DNA from: Alphaproteobacteria bacterium
GTDB lineage: Bacteria; Pseudomonadota; Alphaproteobacteria; UBA8366
Assembly (NCBI GenBank): GCA_030743445.1
Contig: JASLSL010000017.1
Location: 1-5,657 of the forward strand
Direction of reading: 5' to 3'
Length of the DNA stretch: 5,657 nt
Shown: positions 1 through 5,657 of the stretch, piece after piece
Numbering within the stretch: position 1 is the first letter of the stretch
Layout: each line of letters begins with the position of its first letter
The notes under the pieces: model-generated
The model's database searches: none
Told to the model about the DNA's origin: nothing
What the model saw: only the letters and a program-made list of their open reading frames with translations
Made by a program: the position numbers and the translations under genes

Positions 1-1485
1 GACTACGACCCCTTTGATATCGTTATGATCCCACTCGACACCTACCCGGACCAAAAGGGTCCTGGTCTCGCGCCCGCGCTTGAGCGTGATTTCGCCGTCG
101 ACCGGACGTTGGCGGCGCTCGACGCGAGCCGTTTCCAAGAGCTCGGCCATTTCCGGCACGATCCCTTCGAGCGAGTGTCCGACAATCTCGTCGACCTCGA
201 TCCCGAGCAGTTCGGAGGCCGACCGGTTCGGTAGATTGATTTGCCCTTTTTCATCGAGGCCGATAATCCCGGCCGAGACACCCGACAGCACTGTCTCGGT
301 GAATCGGCGTCGTTCGTCGAGCTGCAAATTAGCCTCGACGAGTTCGCTGCGGTTGACCTCGAGTTCGTTGGTCATGCGGTTGAAGGCGCGCGAGAGCGAG
401 CCGACCTCGTCGCGCGCGACGTCCTCCGGTACGCGCACCGACAGGTCGCCGGCGCGAACCTTCTCGGTTGCCAAAATCAATGCGCTGATCGGTCGCGACA
501 GCTGGGTCGCGAACAGTAGCCCGACCCAGACCGCGGCCAGCAAAAGCAGCAGGCCGACCACGACGAAGATCAGCGCGAACGAGATTTGCAAGTCGGAACG
601 CTGGATCTCGAGTTGCTCGAACTGCGCCACCGCGCCCCGGGTCCGCTCCATGTGACCCAAGACGGTTGGATCGACCAACCGGCCGACGTAAAGGAAGCTG
701 TCGACCGGCCCATCGAGGCGCACCAGGGCGCGCACCCGATCGTCGTTCTCGCTGGTCATTATCGCGACCTGGCCGGCACGCGCCTGTTCGATCGAGCCTT
801 TGGGAATCGGCTCGAATTCGAGCATATAGGTCTGGCCCGAGCGCGCCAGAATAAGCCCGCTGCCATCGAAGACTACCGCCTCGGTCAGCTCACGCACCGT
901 GGCCTGCAAGCGAACGGTCTGGTTGAAGCGGCGCGGATCGTTGGTCAGGAGTTGGGTGTCGCGCGACAGGTCCCGCGCCATCGCGAGGGCGTCGTTGCGA
1001 ATGTTCCGCTTGTGCTCGCGCAAATAGGTATCCGCCGCCGCCATCGACTCCGTTAGCGCCGTGCGCACCCGGTCGCTGAACCACGACTCGACACCAAAGT
1101 TGAAGAACAGGACCGAGAACACCGCGACCACGATCGCCGGCGTCACCGAGACCAAGCCGAACAGGACGACCAGCCTGACGTGCAGACGCGACCCGGCCGA
1201 ACCGCGCCGGCGCGCCCACCAGATCGCGACGATGTGCCGCGCCACGACGACCGCGAGCAGCAGCAACAGGGCGAGATCCACGTTGAGCAGCAACAGGATC
1301 AAGGTCGGGCTGTCGCCGAGCGGCGGCGCGCCGGTCAACGCCGCATAGGTCGCGATCCCGGATACCAGCGCCGCCACGGCAAGCGAGATCGCGAAGATAC
1401 GACCTAGCCCGCGGTCGCGGGCCCACTGGGATATCTTTCCGATCAGACGCGACGGCGCGGTGTCAGCCCGTTCGGTCGCAGTCAT
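1..1485 (-). CDS. ntrY: NtrY, membrane-bound nitrogen-regulation sensor histidine kinase (C-terminal part cut by window edge)
   Basis: The minus-strand frame is open from an ATG at 1485-1483 to base 1 with no stop, giving 495 visible residues; the family is usually about 750. Seen: hydrophobic segments at about residues 30-50, 62-82, 105-130 and 302-325; a region of about 170 residues between the third and fourth segments, probably the periplasmic sensor; a HAMP domain at about 326-378 (LSRPISAL, then DEVGSLSRAFNRMTNEL); a short linker helix; and the start of a PAS domain from about 394 (ETVLSGVSAGIIGLDEKG). The His-containing kinase core would lie outside the window. This layout and the position directly after ntrC are typical of alphaproteobacterial NtrY, which phosphorylates NtrX and can cross-talk with NtrC in nitrogen and redox regulation. 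AGGA seven bases before the ATG supports the start. An in-frame TTG 22 codons upstream is a weaker alternative. The specific ligand is unknown. Confidence 0.93.
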   Translation of the reverse strand, partial: MTATERADTAPSRLIGKISQWARDRGLGRIFAISLAVAALVSGIATYAALTGAPPLGDSPTLILLLLNVDLALLLLLAVVVARHIVAIWWARRRGSAGSRLHVRLVVLFGLVSVTPAIVVAVFSVLFFNFGVESWFSDRVRTALTESMAAADTYLREHKRNIRNDALAMARDLSRDTQLLTNDPRRFNQTVRLQATVRELTEAVVFDGSGLILARSGQTYMLEFEPIPKGSIEQARAGQVAIMTSENDDRVRALVRLDGPVDSFLYVGRLVDPTVLGHMERTRGAVAQFEQLEIQRSDLQISFALIFVVVGLLLLLAAVWVGLLFATQLSRPISALILATEKVRAGDLSVRVPEDVARDEVGSLSRAFNRMTNELEVNRSELVEANLQLDERRRFTETVLSGVSAGIIGLDEKGQINLPNRSASELLGIEVDEIVGHSLEGIVPEMAELLETARVERRQRPVDGEITLKRGRETRTLLVRVGVEWDHNDIKGVVV

Positions 1486-1492
1486 TCCGCTA

Positions 1493-1496
1493 TCCT
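1493..1496 (-). promoter_or_regulatory. Ribosome binding site of ntrY
   Basis: On the minus strand AGGA lies seven bases before the ATG at 1485. It fixes this ATG as the start in preference to the in-frame TTG further upstream, because the reading frame stays open through much of the gap. Confidence 0.6.
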
Positions 1497-1520
1497 GAAT
1501 TGGGTCCGGAATATTGGCAT

Positions 1521-1550
1521 ATTTTACGTCCGAGCCATTGTCTCTGTCCA
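1521..1550 (-). promoter_or_regulatory. Candidate sigma70-type promoter for ntrY
   Basis: In the 77-bp ntrC-ntrY gap the minus strand reads TGGACA (1550-1545), an 18-base spacer, then TAAAAT (1526-1521). Each hexamer matches the consensus at five of six positions. The gap is visibly AT-richer than the flanking genes. A start near 1514 would leave a leader of about 29 bases before the ATG. No terminator is seen after ntrC, so ntrY may also be reached by read-through. The call rests on sequence likeness only. Confidence 0.35.
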
Positions 1551-1562
1551 ATTTGCGGGAAA

Positions 1563-3011
1563 TCACTCCTTCATTCCGCGCACGACCTGGATGTCGAGCT
1601 CGCGGATCTTCTTGCGCAGCGTATTGCGATTGAGTCCAAGCAATTGCGCGGCCTTGATCTGATTGCCTCTGGTCGCGGCGAGGCTCAAATTGATCAGCGG
1701 GCGCTCGACCTCGCGCAGAACACGGTCGTAAAGGCCGGATGCGGGCAATCCGTCGTCGTGGGCCGAAAAGTACGCCTTGAGTTGGCGCTCGACCGCGTCC
1801 GACAGGCCCTCGCCGCCCGCCACCTCTGACTCCTCCATCGCCGGCGCCGTATTCGCAAGCTCGGACTCGATCACGTCGATACCAATCATCTCTTGCGAAT
1901 AGAGTGCCGACAGGCGGCGGACCAGATTTTCGAGCTCGCGCACATTGCCCGGCCAACGGTATCTCTGGAGCCGCTCCATCGCCGCGCCGTCGAGCGACTT
2001 CGCCGGCAGCCCTTCGCCTGCGTTTTGGGTAAGGAAATGGCGCACTAGATCGGCGATGTCGTCGGGTCGCTCGCGCAGTGGCGGCAGGCGAATCGGCACC
2101 ACGTTGATGCGGAAGAACAGGTCCTCGCGGAACAACCCCTGGCCGACGAGCTGGCGTAGATCGCGATGGGTCGCGGCGACGATCCGCACGTTCGCCTTGA
2201 TCGGCGTGCGGCCGCCGACGCGGGTGTACTCGCCCTCTTGAAGGACGCGCAACAGCCGCGTCTGCGCCTCCATCGGCATGTCGCCGATCTCATCCAGGAA
2301 CAGCGTGCCGCCGTCGCTTTGCTCGAAGCGGCCGGCATAACGCTCGGTGGCCCCGGTGAAGGCGCCCTTCTCGTGCCCGAACAGCTCGCTTTCGATCAAC
2401 TCGCGAGGAATCGCCGCCATATTGATGGCGACGAACGCGCCGTTGCGCCGCTTGCCGTAGTCGTGCAGCGCACGCGCCGCCAGTTCCTTGCCGGTTCCCG
2501 ATTCACCGGTGATCAGCACCGTCAGATCGGTGCCCATCAGCCGCGCCAAGACCCGGTAGATTTCCTGCATCGCCGTCGACCGCCCAATCAGCGGCAGGGT
2601 TTCCTCGCCCTCGGAAAGTTCGTCCGGCACCGCGTCGGGCGGCGAGCGCCGGGTCAGGGCGCGTGCGACGATGGTCACGAGCTCGTTCAGGTCGAATGGC
2701 TTCGGCAGATAGTCGAAGGCCCCGCGTTCGGTTGCCTTGACCGCCGTCAGCAACGTGTTCTGCGCGCTCATGACGATGACCCGAAGCTCGGGCCTGAGCT
2801 TGCGGATCCGCGGGATCAGATCGAGGCCGTTCTCATCCGGCATGATGACGTCGGTAATCACCAGGCTGCCCTCGCCGTCCGATATCCAACGCCACAGCGT
2901 CGCCGCGTTGCTGGTCGTGCGCACCTCGTAGCCGATGCGGCCGAGCGCCCGGCTCAAGATCTGGCGGATCGAGCGGTCGTCGTCGGCGATCAGGATCACT
3001 TCGCCCGCCAT
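1563..3011 (-). CDS. ntrC: NtrC (NR-I), sigma54-dependent nitrogen response regulator
   Basis: This is a complete protein of 482 residues; E. coli NtrC is 469. The order is receiver, AAA+ and DNA-binding domains. The receiver (about 1-120) has the acidic pocket ADDD at 9-12, phosphoacceptor D54 in ITDVIMP, S82 and K104 in YLPKPF. The AAA+ sigma54-activation domain (about 140-370) has Walker A GESGTGKE at 169-176, the sigma54-contacting GAFTGA loop at 216-221, Walker B TLFLDE at 236-241, the arginine-finger stretch LFREDLFFR at 293-301 and WPGNVREL at 353-360. The C-terminal Fis-type helix-turn-helix is at about 449-472 (KAAQLLGLNRNTLRKKI). Phosphorylated by NtrB, it oligomerises and uses ATP to open sigma54 promoters of nitrogen-assimilation genes. 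The ATG lies four bases after the ntrB stop, with GGAG seven bases upstream, so translation is probably coupled. The intact GAFTGA separates it from NtrX-like or non-sigma54 regulators. It is a cytoplasmic protein. Confidence 0.97.
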   Translation of the reverse strand: MAGEVILIADDDRSIRQILSRALGRIGYEVRTTSNAATLWRWISDGEGSLVITDVIMPDENGLDLIPRIRKLRPELRVIVMSAQNTLLTAVKATERGAFDYLPKPFDLNELVTIVARALTRRSPPDAVPDELSEGEETLPLIGRSTAMQEIYRVLARLMGTDLTVLITGESGTGKELAARALHDYGKRRNGAFVAINMAAIPRELIESELFGHEKGAFTGATERYAGRFEQSDGGTLFLDEIGDMPMEAQTRLLRVLQEGEYTRVGGRTPIKANVRIVAATHRDLRQLVGQGLFREDLFFRINVVPIRLPPLRERPDDIADLVRHFLTQNAGEGLPAKSLDGAAMERLQRYRWPGNVRELENLVRRLSALYSQEMIGIDVIESELANTAPAMEESEVAGGEGLSDAVERQLKAYFSAHDDGLPASGLYDRVLREVERPLINLSLAATRGNQIKAAQLLGLNRNTLRKKIRELDIQVVRGMKE

Positions 3012-3015
3012 CGCC

Positions 3016-4122
3016 CTACTCCGCTTCGCGCACGACCGGCAGCATCACCCGGAAGATGGTCCGCCGGGTCTCGCTGTCGACGTCGATCATGCCGCCGTGA
3101 TCGCCGATCAACTTCGCCACCAACGCCAGGCCGAGACCGCTGCCACCGGCCTTGGTGGTGACGAAAGGATCGAAGATGTGCCGTCTCAGGTCCTCGGGTA
3201 TACCCTCGCCGTTGTCCTGCACGCTGACCAGGAGCGGCAAGGAGATCCGGCTGTCGGTCGCCGGTACCGCAAGACGGATACCGTGCTGGAACGCCGTGGT
3301 GACCACGATCTCGCCGTCCACCTCCGGCGCCGCCTCGGCCCCGTTCTTGATCAGATTGAGGAACACCTGGACCAGCTGATCGCGGTCGCCGAACACCGGC
3401 GGCAACGAGGGATCGTAGTTCTCGACGATCTCGACGTGGCGTGCGAAGCCGTTCTTTGCGACCTTCACCACGTGATCGAGGACCTCGTGAATGTTGACGT
3501 GGCCGCGCTCGATGACCGGCGTTTCGGAGAACACGTCCATGCGGTCGACCAGGGTGCAGATGCGGTCGGCCTCCTCGATAATCAGCCGGGTGAGTTGCTG
3601 GTCCTCGCTCGAGGCGTTCTGTTCCAGCAATTGCGCCGCCCCGCGCACGCCGGAGAGCGGATTCTTCACTTCGTGCGCCATCAACGCCGCCATCGCGGTG
3701 ACCGAGCGCGCGGCGTCGCGATGCACCAGCGAGCGATCGAGGCGCCCCGCCGTGGTGTATTCCTGCAATGTCAGGACGACACTGCCGTCGGTCTCGCCAA
3801 GCGGCGCACCGTCGATCGTCACCAAATGCTCGCCAATCCGCGGGGTCGAAATCTCGACGCCGTATTCGGACATGGAGTTGCCGTGGCGCCGAACGTTCTG
3901 GGTCAGAGACAGCAACGGACTGTCTTGCGGAATGATGTCCTGCAGATTGGTGCCGGACAGAGTCGCGGCACTGGCGCGAAGGAACTGCTCGGCGGCCGGG
4001 TTGACGAAAATCAGGTCGTCGCTGCCGTCGACGACGATCACCGGCACCGCCAGCGCGCTGAGGACAGCGCCCGGATCCCCCACGGCCGACTCGCCGACCT
4101 GTCGATCGGTTGTCCCTACCAC
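3016..4122 (-). CDS. ntrB: NtrB (NR-II), nitrogen-sensing histidine kinase/phosphatase
   Basis: This 368-residue soluble kinase has no membrane segment, as expected of NtrB (about 350-400 residues). Seen: an N-terminal PAS domain at about 17-125 (VPVIVVDGSDDLIFVN); the H-box with phosphoacceptor H150 in HEVKNPLSGVRGAAQLLEQ; and a catalytic ATPase domain with N-box FLNLIKNGAEA (254-264), G1 DNGEGI (303-308), F-box FDPFVTTK (317-324) and G2 GSGLGLAL (327-334). The segment between N-box and G1 contains GIRLAVP, a pattern found in alphaproteobacterial NtrB. The family autophosphorylates under nitrogen limitation and passes phosphate to NtrC; PII bound to NtrB switches it to a phosphatase. The start codon is GTG (4122-4120), seven bases after the dusB stop, with only a weak GAG six bases upstream. 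A second in-frame GTG at codon 14 (4083-4081) would still leave the PAS domain whole. The junctions on both sides indicate one operon with dusB and ntrC. Confidence 0.96.
   Translation of the reverse strand: MVGTTDRQVGESAVGDPGAVLSALAVPVIVVDGSDDLIFVNPAAEQFLRASAATLSGTNLQDIIPQDSPLLSLTQNVRRHGNSMSEYGVEISTPRIGEHLVTIDGAPLGETDGSVVLTLQEYTTAGRLDRSLVHRDAARSVTAMAALMAHEVKNPLSGVRGAAQLLEQNASSEDQQLTRLIIEEADRICTLVDRMDVFSETPVIERGHVNIHEVLDHVVKVAKNGFARHVEIVENYDPSLPPVFGDRDQLVQVFLNLIKNGAEAAPEVDGEIVVTTAFQHGIRLAVPATDSRISLPLLVSVQDNGEGIPEDLRRHIFDPFVTTKAGGSGLGLALVAKLIGDHGGMIDVDSETRRTIFRVMLPVVREAE
3019..3022 (-). promoter_or_regulatory. Ribosome binding site of ntrC, inside the end of ntrB
   Basis: On the minus strand GGAG lies seven bases before the ntrC ATG (3011-3009) and within the last codons of ntrB, just before its TAG stop (3018-3016). 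This placement suggests that ntrB and ntrC translation are coupled and supports the chosen ntrC start. Confidence 0.6.
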
Positions 4123-4129
4123 CGTAATC

Positions 4130-5119
4130 TCAGGCCGCCATCGGGCCGATCGCCGGCGCGAAGAACACGGCGATCTCGGCCTTCACTTGATTCGGGTCAT
4201 CGACCCGGTTGACCCGGGCCCGGAATTCAGCCGATCCGGGCATAGATTTTGTGTACCAGCAGACGTGCTTTCGAGCAATCCGGACACCCCGGCGAGCGCC
4301 GTAATGATGCAACATGTCCTCGTAGTGACAGGTGACAATGTCGAGTTGTTTTTCTGGCTTTGGATCAGATAGTTGCAATCCATCTCTCAAGTATCGAATG
4401 ACTTGGTTTATAAGCCACGGCTGGCCCTGCACGGCGCGCCCGATCATCACCCCGTCGGCGCCCGATTTCGCCAGGCAGTCCTCCGCATCCTCGGGGGACC
4501 GGATGTCGCCATTTGCGATTACCGGAATCGACACCGCCTGCTTGACCGTGCGGATGAATTCCCAATCCGCCTCGCCGGAGAATTTCTGGTTCCTGGTGCG
4601 TCCATGGACCGTGAGCATCTTGATGCCCGCATCCTCGGCGATCCTGGCGATCCGCGGCGCGTTGCGGTTGTCATCGCTCCAGCCGGTGCGCATCTTCAGG
4701 GTCACGGGAACACCAACCGCCTCGACCGTGGCCTCGAGGATGCGCGCCGCATGGACCTCGTCGCACATCAATGCCGAGCCCGACTCTTTGTTGACCACCT
4801 TCTTGGCCGGGCAGCCGAAATTGATGTCGATGATCGCCGCCCCGCGCTGCTCGTTGAGCCGCGCCGCCTCGGCCATGGTCGCCGGATCGTAGCCCGCGAG
4901 CTGCACCGCCATCGGGTATTCCTCGGCGCAATTGATTGAAATCTTTCGCATTTCACGTTTGACGCCGTGGATGACCGCATCGCTGGCGACCATCTCCGAG
5001 ACGACCAATCCGGCGCCCAAACGCTTGACCAGACGGCGGAACGGCAAGTCGGTCACCCCCGACATGGGTGCGAGGATTACCGGATCCTCGAGATGGATCG
5101 GCCCAATATCAATGCCCAT
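4130..5119 (-). CDS. dusB: DusB (NifR3), tRNA-dihydrouridine synthase
   Basis: This complete 329-residue protein (E. coli DusB is 321) is a flavin-dependent enzyme that reduces uridine to dihydrouridine in the tRNA D-loop; E. coli DusB acts on U17. Seen in the TIM-barrel part: LAPMSGVTDLPFR (16-28) at the FMN site; SEMVAS (41-46); DINFGCPAKKV (98-108) with catalytic C103 that protonates the uracil; LKMRTGW (141-147) with K142; TVHGRTR (170-176); PVIANGDI (199-206) and ADGVMIGRA (221-229), which bind FMN phosphate. The C-terminal helical tRNA-binding part follows, with RKHVCWY at 283-289. The family and its place ahead of ntrBC give the older name nifR3. The ATG at 5119 matches the usual N-terminus, but its Shine-Dalgarno is poor: the nearest AGGG is 12 bases away. 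It is the first gene after the promoter-like site in the gap and is probably co-transcribed with ntrB and ntrC. Confidence 0.96.
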   Translation of the reverse strand: MGIDIGPIHLEDPVILAPMSGVTDLPFRRLVKRLGAGLVVSEMVASDAVIHGVKREMRKISINCAEEYPMAVQLAGYDPATMAEAARLNEQRGAAIIDINFGCPAKKVVNKESGSALMCDEVHAARILEATVEAVGVPVTLKMRTGWSDDNRNAPRIARIAEDAGIKMLTVHGRTRNQKFSGEADWEFIRTVKQAVSIPVIANGDIRSPEDAEDCLAKSGADGVMIGRAVQGQPWLINQVIRYLRDGLQLSDPKPEKQLDIVTCHYEDMLHHYGARRGVRIARKHVCWYTKSMPGSAEFRARVNRVDDPNQVKAEIAVFFAPAIGPMAA

Positions 5120-5124
5120 TTTTT

Positions 5125-5186
5125 AAGCAAGCCCTAGCGGTGCTCAATCTGTGTGCATAATAGGGACGGATCGGCCGAAAGCAAGC
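5125..5186 (-). repeat. Octamer GCTTGCTT present twice in the dusB leader
   Basis: On the minus strand GCTTGCTT occurs at 5186-5179 and again at 5132-5125, 54 bases apart. The upstream copy overlaps the proposed -35 hexamer and the downstream copy lies between AGGG and the dusB ATG. The octamer is itself a tandem GCTT. It could be chance or a pair of regulator contacts; nothing in the sequence decides. Confidence 0.25.
5157..5184 (-). promoter_or_regulatory. Candidate sigma70-type promoter for the dusB-ntrB-ntrC operon
   Basis: The minus strand of the 94-bp gap reads TTGCTT (5184-5179), 16 bases, then TATTAT (5162-5157). Read as CTTGCT the -35 gives a 17-base spacer. TATTAT matches the -10 consensus at five of six positions and is one of few AT-rich hexamers here; the -35 is weaker (TTG conserved). 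Transcription would begin near 5150, leaving a leader of about 31 bases before the dusB ATG. A perfect palindrome TCGGCCGA (5171-5178) fills half the spacer next to the -35 and could be an operator. No terminator hairpin is seen after the ccsA-like gene, so read-through from it is also possible. Confidence 0.45.
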
Positions 5187-5213
5187 GCCTATTTGGCCAT
5201 TCGACCGCCCCGG

Positions 5214-5657
5214 TCAGGCCAAGATCACGTCGGTCACGAATTTGACCCCGGGATAGCCCAAGGTCACCAAAAGGTAAGCCGCGAGCACGTAGCGCGCGGC
5301 CTGTCTTCCGCGCACGCCGACCCTGAAATGGGCGATCAGCAGAATCCCGATAACGATAAACGCGACGATCGTCAGCAGCGTCTTGTGGTCGAAGGCGAGC
5401 AGGTCGCCGGAGGTGAAGTGTTGCGCCGCCATGCCGGTGGCGATGCCACCGCCGAGTACGACCTCGGTCGCGACCAGCAGACCCACTTCCAGGCCTTCGG
5501 CGTCGGCGATCGACGGCAGTCGGGCGGAAAGCGCGGTGCGCTGCTTCGATTTCAGCGCCCGCTCCTGGAGCATGACCGCGAGCCCGGCGATCGCCGCGAT
5601 GGTGAGCAGGCTGTATGTCGCCACCGCGAGCACGATGTGCAAAACGATCCACGCGGC
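5214..5657 (-). CDS. ccsA: CcsA/YpjD-family cytochrome c assembly membrane protein (N-terminal part cut by window edge)
   Basis: The frame is open to the window end, so 147 C-terminal residues are visible of a family usually about 260-280 long. The first visible residues are AAWIVLHIVLAVATYSLL. Hydrophobic segments lie at about 4-29, 56-78, 94-111 and 124-145. Family-like marks are His7 in the first segment, the LPS...EGLEVG lead into the second, and His91 in FDHKT before the third; in CcsA-type proteins paired histidines of this kind are thought to bind heme. The C-terminal segment is YVLAAYLLVTLGYPGVKF. Members sit in the cytoplasmic membrane and are related to heme-handling cytochrome c maturation proteins; the exact role of short YpjD-like members in Proteobacteria is poorly known. 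A TTG at 5642 could be taken for a start, but it encodes an internal leucine of the first segment, so the real start is outside the window. The stop is 94 bp before dusB, on the same strand. Confidence 0.75.
   Translation of the reverse strand, partial: AAWIVLHIVLAVATYSLLTIAAIAGLAVMLQERALKSKQRTALSARLPSIADAEGLEVGLLVATEVVLGGGIATGMAAQHFTSGDLLAFDHKTLLTIVAFIVIGILLIAHFRVGVRGRQAARYVLAAYLLVTLGYPGVKFVTDVILA

Noticed and set aside
890..1426. Minus-strand open frame of 178 codons within the ntrY region
   Set aside because: It is an out-of-frame shadow. The frame from the ATG at 1485 gives NtrY with membrane segments, HAMP and PAS, and stays open to the window edge.
2166..4212. Two long plus-strand open frames (2166-3161 and 2935-4212) opposite ntrC and ntrB
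   Set aside because: Their translations are rich in Arg, His, Asp and Gln with no family motif, as expected of the antisense of GC-rich coding sequence. The opposite strand has intact NtrC and NtrB catalytic motifs across the same bases.
5140..5158. Possible NtrC binding site (two GCAC elements in the dusB leader)
   Set aside because: The two GCAC elements point the same way (direct repeat), whereas NtrC sites are inverted GCAC-N-GTGC with a fixed spacing.
5184..5199. Possible sigma54 promoter before dusB (TGGCC, then GC at -24/-12 spacing)
   Set aside because: The GG and GC pairs are 10 bases apart as required, but the TT before GC and the ACG after TGGC are missing. A sigma54 position-weight-matrix scan over the genome would decide; a top-ranked score would revive it.
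5120..5213. Rho-independent terminator after the ccsA-like gene
   Set aside because: No GC-rich hairpin followed by a T run is visible on the minus strand; the A run before the dusB ATG has no stem before it.
5640..5642. TTG as the start of the ccsA-like gene
   Set aside because: The frame continues upstream to the window end with AAWIV, which completes a family-typical membrane helix, so the codon is an internal leucine.
5134..5652. Minus-strand frame overlapping the ccsA-like gene and running into the gap before dusB
   Set aside because: The product is Arg-rich and low in complexity with no recognisable domain. The alternative frame encodes a four-segment membrane protein with CcsA-like histidines.

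Overview
The window is a GC-rich, densely packed chromosomal segment with every gene on the minus strand. Its gene order, dusB(nifR3)-ntrB-ntrC-ntrY, is the classic nitrogen-regulation cluster of Alphaproteobacteria. The high GC content and protein motifs fit a Rhodospirillales-like member, but the genus cannot be read from the sequence alone. I see no mobile element, CRISPR array, RNA gene or sign of recent transfer.

In transcription order (high to low coordinates): 5657-5214 is the C-terminal 147 residues of a CcsA/YpjD-type cytochrome c assembly membrane protein, cut by the window edge. A 94-bp gap (5213-5120) follows and holds a plausible housekeeping promoter. Next come dusB (5119-4130, tRNA-dihydrouridine synthase), ntrB (4122-3016, nitrogen sensor kinase, GTG start) and ntrC (3011-1563, sigma54-dependent response regulator). 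These three are separated by only 7 and 4 bases, so they are almost certainly one operon with coupled translation. A 77-bp gap (1562-1486) with a weaker promoter-like pair precedes ntrY (1485 to the window edge). NtrY is a membrane sensor kinase truncated after its PAS domain begins; its kinase core, and probably ntrX, lie beyond base 1.

NtrB is expected to phosphorylate NtrC under nitrogen limitation, under PII control. Phospho-NtrC then activates sigma54 promoters of nitrogen-assimilation genes. NtrY is a second kinase, with a periplasmic sensing region, that normally pairs with NtrX and can cross-talk with NtrC. DusB is a tRNA-modifying enzyme that is historically co-transcribed with ntrBC (hence nifR3) and has no proven direct part in nitrogen sensing.

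All conserved catalytic motifs I looked for are intact. I found no convincing undescribed system. The items worth checking are the regulatory layout of the two gaps, the ntrB start, and the ccsA-like neighbour upstream of dusB.
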